A program made the position numbers and the translations under genes. A stretch of DNA of 7,316 nt from positions 1-7,316 of the forward strand of contig JAGNOB010000077.1 in the NCBI GenBank assembly GCA_017990305.1, given 5' to 3'. This document shows, piece after piece, positions 1 to 4,879 of the stretch. This DNA is from Leucobacter sp. Its GTDB lineage: Bacteria; Actinomycetota; Actinomycetes; Actinomycetales; Microbacteriaceae. The notes beneath the pieces were generated by a model. It was not told the DNA's origin. It did no database searches and was given only the letters and a program-made list of their open reading frames with translations. Numbering within the stretch: position 1 is the first letter of the stretch; each line of letters opens with the position of its first letter.

Positions 1-1313
1 GCACTGTTCCGATCAACCGTGACGACGCTGCCTGGGCCACTGCCGCTGCCTAACCAAGCTCCGCTCGGGGTAAACGCACACCACCCGCCACAGTTGTCTC
101 GGACGACGAGCACGCCCTCCAGCGAGCGGTCGTGGATACCCTTCGGTGGACGCGACTCGTGGGCGAGCCAAAAGTTTTCGCCAGCACCGCGATCCCACCC
201 CTGTCCGGCGCGGGCGAAATGGATCTGTCGGCCTTCTTCCGTGGTGAAGGCCGCCCCCTCGGCGAGCAGCTCAAGTCTGACTTCCAACGTCGACGCCCAC
301 CCCACACCGAAGACGCCGATGCGCCGGTCTAGTGAGTTATACATGCGGGAGAACGCGAGGGTTCTCGCCGGCCCGGTAAAGAGCAGATCGGTCTCTGGCT
401 CGAGGAAGTTTCCGGTAGCGGTGTTCACGGGATCATCAGCGAACCCGTTTGTCGGCGGTGTGCCGATCGCCGAGAAGGGAAGAATCTCGAAGCCGGAACG
501 AAACACGTCAATGCCCGCAGAGGCTAGCGCCGAAGCGAGTGAAGCATCCGCGAGGGTTGCGATGCCTGCGCCCGCGCCCGCGGCTTCGAACTGTGCTGCG
601 ACGGTGCCCGCCCACGAGGTATCAGCGATGTTCCCGTCAAGCCACGTCGTGAGGGCTGAGACTAGTTGAGACGCATCTAGTACGCCCCATTTGGTGTTGC
701 ATTGGCTTGCGTAAGTATCGACTGCTCGCCTCAGCGATGTGAGCATCGGTGCGACTTCGGCATCGAGTGAGCCGCTGCCCGTTTGGAAAGACCTGAGATG
801 GCTTGGGTTGGCAGAAGATACCGTTGCTGTGCCCCCAGGGGTGGGAACGGTTCTGCCAGCGATGGCAACGTGATCAGTGGTCAGCCGCGGTTCAGGCTGC
901 GGAGAAGCGGGGGGCACATCATCAGCGTCGATGATGGAGAGCGCCGTGCCGATCTCGTAGCCCAGCCCCGTGAAAAAGTTTTCCTCGCGTTCGCGTTGAC
1001 GAGCTTCCCATTCTCGTGCGCGGCGCCGGCGATCGTCCTCTTCACTCGCGGCCTCAGAGAGCTTTGACACAAAAGACGTGAGCTCGCGCAACGCGCTCAC
1101 GAGACTTGACGAGCCTCGAAGGGAGATATCGGTGTTCCGATGAAACGCTTCCGCGAAGAATCCCTGGAAGTCGGTCATCGCGTTGGTCGCGTAGGTGCCG
1201 CGCGACGCGGCATGGGAATCCAACAGTGAAGCGAGTAGGTCTGCCGCTTCGCGAAGACTCTGCGCGGCTGGATACGAATAGCCGGTGGGGTCGTTTCCGC
1301 CGATGTTGGCCAT
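1..1313 (-). CDS. Rhs/DUF6531 polymorphic toxin, N-terminal 437 residues (runs off left edge)
   Basis: Reading the minus strand from ATG at 1313 gives 437 codons with no stop; the frame leaves the window at position 1. Residues 1-85 and about 180-265 are helical and each carries a WXG-like motif (F49-Q-G51 and W234-A-G236, both followed by A and F in WxGxxAxxF spacing). Residues 90-112 are a highly charged, probably coiled-coil linker; 133-180 is a Pro/Thr/Ser-rich linker. DPVNTATGNF at 294-303 and the R-x-Y-N-S then G-V-F-G-V-G-W stretch at 323-339 are the usual DUF6531/Rhs entry signature. Inference: a toxin exported by a type VII-like system, with the YD-repeat shell and C-terminal toxin beyond the left edge. 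No signal peptide or membrane segment is visible. ATG 1313 is the only plausible start; its ribosome site (GAAAG, 9 nt away) is weak, so translation may depend on the upstream WXG gene. Codons AGA, CTA, TCA and ACA are more common than in the right half. The toxin type cannot be told. Confidence 0.88.
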   Translation of the reverse strand, partial: MANIGGNDPTGYSYPAAQSLREAADLLASLLDSHAASRGTYATNAMTDFQGFFAEAFHRNTDISLRGSSSLVSALRELTSFVSKLSEAASEEDDRRRRAREWEARQREREENFFTGLGYEIGTALSIIDADDVPPASPQPEPRLTTDHVAIAGRTVPTPGGTATVSSANPSHLRSFQTGSGSLDAEVAPMLTSLRRAVDTYASQCNTKWGVLDASQLVSALTTWLDGNIADTSWAGTVAAQFEAAGAGAGIATLADASLASALASAGIDVFRSGFEILPFSAIGTPPTNGFADDPVNTATGNFLEPETDLLFTGPARTLAFSRMYNSLDRRIGVFGVGWASTLEVRLELLAEGAAFTTEEGRQIHFARAGQGWDRGAGENFWLAHESRPPKGIHDRSLEGVLVVRDNCGGWCAFTPSGAWLGSGSGPGSVVTVDRNS

Positions 1314-1350
1314 GCGTAACTGCTTTCTTGAATTGCCTAAGAGTGCTGCG

Positions 1351-1360
1351 GTGTATACAC
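1351..1360. promoter_or_regulatory. 10-bp perfect palindrome upstream of the Rhs gene
   Basis: GTGTATACAC is a perfect palindrome whose edge lies 37 nt upstream of the Rhs start codon. On the minus strand it contains TATACA, a fair -10 hexamer, but I see no matching -35. It may be an operator, a promoter core or chance; an internal promoter here would let the Rhs gene be expressed apart from the WXG gene. Confidence 0.3.
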
Positions 1361-1371
1361 GCTACAGCGGA

Positions 1372-1408
1372 AGTGGTGCCCGGCGAGTTGGGGGGACCGG
1401 ACACCACT
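1372..1408. other. Hairpin between the WXG-like gene and the Rhs gene
   Basis: Arms 1372-1383 and 1397-1408 pair over 12 positions with one mismatch (C1379 opposite A1401) around a 13-nt loop. On the minus strand it starts about 10 nt after the WXG-like stop codon. No T-run follows, so it is not a standard intrinsic terminator. It may act as an mRNA stabiliser or partial attenuator that keeps the small protein in excess over the large Rhs protein. Confidence 0.45.
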
Positions 1409-1418
1409 GGTCTAGGAG

Positions 1419-1700
1419 TTAGGCTCCGCCGCCCGCTGTGAAAATGTCCTGCGAGATCTTATCGAGCTGCGTGCGGAGCTGCTCGAGCTCTTGCTTCGCC
1501 TTGTCGAGGGCTGACTTCGTCTCGGGCCAGGTCGAACCACGGAACGTGGCAGCGAGTGGGCCATCCCACGTATTCGGGTCGGACAGAATCCGTCCCTGCG
1601 CGTCGAGCTGCGTGATCTGGTCGGTAAAGCCTCCGCCGATGATCGACTGGATCTGGCGAATGGCCGTCTTGGCTTCTTCGGTTGAAAGTACGCGTGCCAT
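1419..1700 (-). CDS. WXG100-like small protein, probable type VII secretion partner
   Basis: A 93-residue protein of the size and shape of WXG100/Esx proteins: a helix at about 7-40, a turn with W45-D-G47, and a helix at about 58-86, with no signal peptide. The motif runs on as W45-x-G-x-x-A50-x-x-F53. ATG 1700 is chosen over an in-frame ATG at 1718 because AAGGA lies 8 nt before it, whereas 1718 has no ribosome site. The gene precedes the Rhs gene by 105 nt in the same direction, the usual order for a small secretion partner or chaperone followed by its large cargo. WXG100 proteins form helical-hairpin dimers and are exported by EccC-type ATPases; no secretion-machine gene lies in the window. 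The C-terminal YxxxD/E export signal of many Esx proteins is not present, so it may travel with the Rhs protein or stay in the cytoplasm as a chaperone. Family membership rests on shape and motif only. Confidence 0.75.
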   Translation of the reverse strand: MARVLSTEEAKTAIRQIQSIIGGGFTDQITQLDAQGRILSDPNTWDGPLAATFRGSTWPETKSALDKAKQELEQLRTQLDKISQDIFTAGGGA

Positions 1701-1708
1701 TGGCTGAG

Positions 1709-1713
1709 TCCTT
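1709..1713 (-). promoter_or_regulatory. Ribosome binding site of the WXG-like gene
   Basis: AAGGA on the minus strand lies 8 nt before ATG 1700. It decides between that start and the ATG 18 nt further upstream, which would include the site within the coding region. Confidence 0.7.
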
Positions 1714-1792
1714 CGCATGCAGTGGTTGGGATGTCACTCGGAAGCCCCGGGGACACCAAAACGGTACGGGAAACGCACTCCCCGTGAAAGCT

Positions 1793-1811
1793 AGGGCACG
1801 GAACAGGGCAC
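1793..1811. repeat. Direct repeat AGGGCAC, two copies, 12-bp period
   Basis: AGGGCAC occurs at 1793-1799 and again at 1805-1811, separated by GGAAC. A 12-bp period is close to one helical turn, so both copies would face nearly the same side of the DNA. It sits mid-way in the divergent region and could be a regulator site; it could also be chance. Confidence 0.3.
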
Positions 1812-1856
1812 AAGATGCCTGCACCGTGTCCACGATGCCCACGGAGGACGATTTAG

Positions 1857-1884
1857 CGCGTGGCCGGAATAGTTCCGGTGCGCG
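1857..1884. promoter_or_regulatory. Inverted repeat before the DsbA-like gene
   Basis: A perfect inner repeat CCGGAA-TAG-TTCCGG (1864-1878) is flanked by CGCG on both sides (1857-1860 and 1881-1884), with flank spacers of 3 and 2 nt. It ends 16 nt before the GTG start. It may be an operator for a dimeric regulator or a hairpin in the 5' leader that affects translation of a gene with a poor ribosome site. There is no T-run, so a terminator is unlikely. Confidence 0.4.
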
Positions 1885-1900
1885 TTTGGTTGGACCTCAA

Positions 1901-2578
1901 GTGAACAATACGATCCGCATTGATATTTGGTCTGACATCGCCTGCCCATGGTGCTACATCGGTGCCAACCGGTTCCGCGTCGCCGTCGAGCAGTTCAAAG
2001 CAGAAAACCCCGAGGTTGAGTTCGAGATCGAAGGCCACAGCTACGAGCTTGCCCCCGACACTCCGCTCAACTTTGAGGGAAGCGAGATTGACTTCCTCGT
2101 GAAGCACAAGGGTATGCCGCGCGAGCAGGTCGAGGACATGCTCGGGCAGATGACCGGCATGGCAGCCGCCGAGGGGATCACCTTCGATTTCGAGAAGGTC
2201 GCACACTCGAACACGGCCGCGGCGCATCGCGTACTGCACCTTGCGAAGTCGCAGGGCATCTACGATGAGGTGCTCGCCCGGCTCTTCAAGGCCTACTTCG
2301 AGGAGGGCGTCAACGTCGGTGACCCCGAGCAGATCGCCAACGTCGTCGAAGAGGTCGGGCTCGACCCCGAAGAGGTCCAGGACGCGTTCGAGGACGAGAG
2401 CTACGGCGAGGCCGTCGAACGCGACATCACGCGCGCCAGGATGCTCGGCGTGACAGGCGTCCCGTTCTACCTCATCAACGAGAAGTACGGAGTCTCTGGT
2501 GCGCAGCAGCCCGAGATGTTCGTGAGCGCGTTCGAGCAGGTGCTCACGCTCGAAGCAGAGGGCGGCAGCGCAGACTGA
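1901..2578 (+). CDS. DsbA-family oxidoreductase, FrnE-like
   Basis: A 225-residue thioredoxin-fold protein. The N-terminal strand leads directly into the C15-P-W-C18 active site, followed by Y-I-G. An all-helical insert covers about 60-180, with the N-T-x-x-A-H-R stretch at 104-110 typical of the FrnE subgroup. The cis-proline loop T185-G-V-P188-F and the V-S-G-A-Q motif at 198-202 follow. There is no signal peptide, so it acts in the cytoplasm on thiols or disulfides; FrnE-type proteins have been linked to oxidative-stress tolerance. The substrate is not known. GTG 1901 is chosen because it puts the first strand at the normal family position; the frame stays open upstream to 1682, including an ATG at 1835, but those residues look like no domain. 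The ribosome site is weak (GGA, 6 nt before GTG), and an inverted repeat lies just upstream. The next gene, a small Cys-rich protein, follows by 80 nt. Confidence 0.9.
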   Translation: MNNTIRIDIWSDIACPWCYIGANRFRVAVEQFKAENPEVEFEIEGHSYELAPDTPLNFEGSEIDFLVKHKGMPREQVEDMLGQMTGMAAAEGITFDFEKVAHSNTAAAHRVLHLAKSQGIYDEVLARLFKAYFEEGVNVGDPEQIANVVEEVGLDPEEVQDAFEDESYGEAVERDITRARMLGVTGVPFYLINEKYGVSGAQQPEMFVSAFEQVLTLEAEGGSAD

Positions 2579-2597
2579 GCCTCCCCTGGGAGAACAC

Positions 2598-2627
2598 GCA
2601 CGTGCCGGTCGCGGCTTGCGGCCCGGC
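2598..2627. other. Palindrome and imperfect hairpin between DsbA-like and Cys-rich genes
   Basis: GCACGTGC (2598-2605) is a perfect 8-bp palindrome. It overlaps an imperfect hairpin with GCCGG at 2604-2608 and CCGGC at 2623-2627, plus an inner CGC/GCG pair. The element lies just upstream of the probable -10 box of the next gene. It may be an operator or a weak stop for the DsbA-like transcript; GC-rich sequence produces such structures by chance. Confidence 0.25.
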
Positions 2628-2628
2628 G

Positions 2629-2652
2629 TAGAATCTGAGGAAAAGGGGAGGA
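2629..2652 (+). promoter_or_regulatory. Probable -10 box and strong ribosome binding site of the Cys-rich gene
   Basis: TAGAAT at 2629-2634 matches the -10 consensus at five of six positions; the -35 is not recognisable. GGGGAGGA at 2645-2652 is a strong ribosome site ending 6-7 nt before ATG 2659. Together they predict a very short leader and expression independent of the DsbA-like gene, possibly at a high level. Confidence 0.5.
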
Positions 2653-2658
2653 ATCACC

Positions 2659-2841
2659 ATGAACGAGACCACCACACAGGACACCGAGGCGCAGCCGATC
2701 GCGCTCAACACCGACGCGAGCATCGCAGGGGCGGCCGCATTCGCGGGAGCTGAGACCGCTGAGATTCTCAACCTCCTCGGAGACGACTCAGCCGGCGGCT
2801 CGTGCTGCGGCGGCAGCTGCTGCCTGCCCGGCGAAGGCTAA
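2659..2841 (+). CDS. Small protein with C-terminal double-Cys cluster, function unknown
   Basis: I do not recognise this 60-residue protein. Residues 1-20 are polar and acidic with many Thr; 21-40 form a probable helix rich in Ala (A-E-T-A-E-I-L-N-L-L at 31-40); 41-47 is G-D-D-S-A-G-G; and 48-56 is S-C-C-G-G-S-C-C-L, ending P-G-E-G. All four Cys (49, 50, 54, 55) sit in the last 12 residues. It is a real gene: ATG with a strong ribosome site, a good -10 box and a terminator 8 nt after the stop. The paired Cys could bind a metal or be the redox substrate of the DsbA-like protein encoded upstream. The layout of an acidic leader ending in Gly-Gly before a short Cys/Ser core also resembles a ribosomally made, modified peptide precursor, but no modification enzyme or exporter is seen beside it. 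There is no signal peptide or membrane helix. Confidence 0.8.
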   Translation: MNETTTQDTEAQPIALNTDASIAGAAAFAGAETAEILNLLGDDSAGGSCCGGSCCLPGEG

Positions 2842-2849
2842 ACCTCTCT

Positions 2850-2897
2850 AACGAACAGTGGCGGCGCACCCCCTAGGGTGCGCCGCCACTGTTCGTT
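2850..2897. terminator. Bidirectional hairpin terminator, 22-bp perfect stem
   Basis: Arms 2850-2871 and 2876-2897 are perfectly complementary over 22 bp, with a CCTA loop. The hairpin lies 8 nt after the stop of the Cys-rich gene and 10 nt after the stop of the convergent lipase-fusion gene, so it serves both. The ends carry AAC/GTT rather than a long T-run; the minus-strand side is followed by TAGAGAGGTTT and looks slightly better as a terminator. Confidence 0.85.
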
Positions 2898-2907
2898 CCG
2901 GGAGCGC

Positions 2908-4683
2908 TTAGTGCTCTGGCAGCGCCTCGCAGTTCGGGGTAGCCGGAGCGCCCGCGGCGCGGTCCAGCGTCCACGCGATGAGCTCGGGGGTGAGCGGGGA
3001 GTCCGCCGCGACGAGCGAGAGGTGGTCGAGCCCCGCGAACTCGCGGTAGTCGATCTCGACGCCGGCCTCGCAGCGGTCGCGCACCCAGGCACGCTGCTGG
3101 TCGGGCTTCACGAGCGGATCCGCGCCGCCCTGCGCGACGAGCACGGGCGCGGGGAAGGGGCCGGTTGGCGTCTGCGCGCGCAGCAGGTTGCCGAACTCGC
3201 CGTCGAGCACCCTGTCGGGGAAAATCTGGTTCGGCACCTGGGTGCCGTGGAGGATGGCCGAGAGTGCGTCCTTACCGTTGAAGCAGAGATCCTGGATCTT
3301 TTCGACGCCGCGCGCTGAGCCGGGTGTGAGCTGGGAAGCGAGGTCGAGCTCGGGGTAGAGCTCGGCCCACGTCGACGCGATGTAGGCAGAGACGGTTTTG
3401 CCCGCCGCGTCGGTCTTGTTGACCTCGGCAAGGCCGAAGAGGTCTGCGGCGGGCGCGAACGCAGCGATGCCCTGGATCGTCAGCTCTGGCGCGTAGTCCG
3501 CCGCGACCTGCCCGGTCCACAGCGATCCCTGGCCGCCCTGCGAGTGGCCCCAGACCACGGTCTCGGCTTCGACGCTGATCTCTGCGAACTCCTGGGCCGC
3601 GCGCGTCGCATCGAGCACGTTGCGTGCCTCGGAATCCCCGATGAGGTAGGGGTGTGCGCCGGCTGTGCCGAGCCCGATGTAGTCGGAGGTCACGGCGGCC
3701 CAGCCGTGCTCGGTGACAAGCTGCCCGAGTGCGGCTCCCGCGCCGTCGGCGAGCGGGGTCGCGCTGAGCGAGGGGGCGCACTTCGCGGCGACGCCCGTCG
3801 TGCCGTGCGCGACCGAGAGCAGGGGGAGTGGATCGTCGCCGCGCCGCTTGGGAGCAACGATCGTACCGCTCGATACCGCCGGGGAACCGTCGAGGTTGGT
3901 TGTCGTGTAGAGGATCCGCCAGCCGTCGGCGCCCTTCGGGATCCCGGCCTTGATCCGTTCCGACCTGATGAGCTTGCCGGGCTCGTCGGGCACGCTTGCT
4001 GGCGGTGTGTAGAACTTGCCCGGGTTCGGGAGCGGCACGCCCCCAAGCGCCCAGCCGCTTCCAAGCGCGACGGCGACCGCGAGAACGAGCGCGAGGCTCG
4101 CGCCGATGGTGCGCGACCAGCGGGCGAAGCGCCCGCGCCGCCTTGGCCGCTCCGGCGCGTTGCGGTAGAGCGCGGCCATGACGAGCTGCAGACCAAAGAA
4201 CACGAACCATGCACCGACGCCAAGCCTGAACAGCGTGAGTGTGAGCACGGGCCAGGCGAGCGCGACGACGCCGAACACGATGCTCGCGAGCGCGATGATG
4301 ACGCTCGTCGCGCGCTGGTCGCCCCCATGGCGGATCACCTGAATCGTCTGCAGCACGCCGTGACCGATGAGCGATACGCCCACAAGAAACGCGAGCCAGG
4401 GGGCCCCGGCCGCGGGCCACAGTGCGATGATCGCGCCGAGCACGACAAGCACGGCTCCGAGCACCCTGGCCGACACGCGCGTGAACCCGTCGAGGGTCGG
4501 GAGGAGGTATGCGGCCACTCCCGCGAGCACGAGGCCGACGCCAGTAACGACGGCGATCTGGTGGGTCGTGAGCGGGGCGAGCACGAGCGTGACGCCGAGG
4601 CCAACGGCCGCGATCCCGATCACGGCGCGCGCGGGCCCCGCGAACACCGCGAGGGAAGCTGCGATGTCTTTTCTCAGCGGCAC
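2908..4683 (-). CDS. Seven-helix DUF308/HdeD-like membrane domain fused to secretory-lipase-family hydrolase
   Basis: A 591-residue protein in two parts. Residues 1-215 have seven membrane helices (about 17-37, 42-62, 72-90, 94-116, 125-145, 149-172, 193-214). The first six look like three DUF308/HdeD-type repeats, each with a Pro or Trp-Pro turn. Positive charges lie at the N-terminus and in loops 63-73, 117-124 and 173-192, so the C-terminus is predicted outside the cell. Residues 216-591 are an alpha/beta hydrolase of the secretory lipase (LIP) family: H293-G-T-T-G oxyanion loop, K-C-A-P-S, the D-Y-x-G-L-G-T and H-P-Y-L stretches, nucleophile S381 in G-H-S-Q-G-G, and likely acid D522 and base H554. 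Cys 302, 467, 538 and 585 could form disulfides. The natural ester is unknown. GTG 4683 is preferred because GGAGAAAGG lies 7 nt before it; ATG 4701 is the alternative. The gene is divergent from the ABC-F gene. Confidence 0.88.
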   Translation of the reverse strand: MPLRKDIAASLAVFAGPARAVIGIAAVGLGVTLVLAPLTTHQIAVVTGVGLVLAGVAAYLLPTLDGFTRVSARVLGAVLVVLGAIIALWPAAGAPWLAFLVGVSLIGHGVLQTIQVIRHGGDQRATSVIIALASIVFGVVALAWPVLTLTLFRLGVGAWFVFFGLQLVMAALYRNAPERPRRRGRFARWSRTIGASLALVLAVAVALGSGWALGGVPLPNPGKFYTPPASVPDEPGKLIRSERIKAGIPKGADGWRILYTTTNLDGSPAVSSGTIVAPKRRGDDPLPLLSVAHGTTGVAAKCAPSLSATPLADGAGAALGQLVTEHGWAAVTSDYIGLGTAGAHPYLIGDSEARNVLDATRAAQEFAEISVEAETVVWGHSQGGQGSLWTGQVAADYAPELTIQGIAAFAPAADLFGLAEVNKTDAAGKTVSAYIASTWAELYPELDLASQLTPGSARGVEKIQDLCFNGKDALSAILHGTQVPNQIFPDRVLDGEFGNLLRAQTPTGPFPAPVLVAQGGADPLVKPDQQRAWVRDRCEAGVEIDYREFAGLDHLSLVAADSPLTPELIAWTLDRAAGAPATPNCEALPEH

Positions 4684-4879
4684 GGTGACGCCTTTCTCCA
4701 TTGCAAGCCCGGCGAACGCGTCCGAGGCATCGCTGCGCGCGACGGACTTCAGAATACCGGGATCTTTGCGGCGTTGGGGAGCCGACTGCCTGTTCGTGAG
4801 TCGCGTTGCGCGCCGCCAAGCGGTGTTCCTTGCGTGCGCGGGGCCGATCCACATCGAACTGAACTACGCTTAGGGGGTT
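4684..4879. promoter_or_regulatory. Divergent promoter region, lipase fusion / ABC-F
   Basis: These 196 bp separate two divergent genes and must contain both promoters. For the ABC-F gene, TACGCT at 4865-4870 fits a TAnnnT-type -10 box. For the minus-strand gene, TATTCT (plus positions 4752-4757) is a possible -10. Neither has a clear -35. I see no repeat or riboswitch here. Confidence 0.4.
4691..4699 (-). promoter_or_regulatory. Ribosome binding site deciding the lipase-fusion start
   Basis: GGAGAAAGG on the minus strand lies 7 nt before GTG 4683. It overlaps the ATG at 4701, which itself has no ribosome site upstream, so translation most likely begins at the GTG. Confidence 0.6.

Larger units (their letters stand above)
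1701..1900. promoter_or_regulatory. Divergent intergenic region between WXG-like and DsbA-like genes
   Basis: This 200-bp region must hold the start signals for both flanking genes, which point away from each other. I find no convincing -35/-10 pair for either direction. It does contain a direct repeat (1793-1811) and an inverted repeat (1857-1884), listed separately. A GGAGGA at 1843-1848 is not followed by an in-frame start at useful distance. Confidence 0.5.

Noticed and set aside
19..669. 216-codon open frame on the plus strand
   Set aside because: It lies opposite the Rhs gene, which has clear DUF6531/Rhs motifs on the minus strand. The translation is Ser/Pro/Arg-rich without domain signs.
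1745..1752. Palindrome CCCCGGGG
   Set aside because: An 8-bp G/C-only palindrome is expected by chance in DNA of this composition and has no extension.
1682..1900. Upstream extension of the DsbA-like gene (ATG 1682 or ATG 1835)
   Set aside because: The extra residues would place up to 73 amino acids before the first strand of the thioredoxin fold and overlap the WXG-like gene's start. Family proteins begin just before the first strand, matching GTG 1901.
2838..3092. 84-codon minus-strand frame spanning the terminator
   Set aside because: It runs through the 22-bp hairpin and overlaps the end of the lipase domain in another frame.
4684..4854. Upstream extension of the lipase-fusion gene to ATG 4854
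   Set aside because: The added residues are polar, Arg-rich and without a ribosome site; the strong site at 4691-4699 points to GTG 4683.
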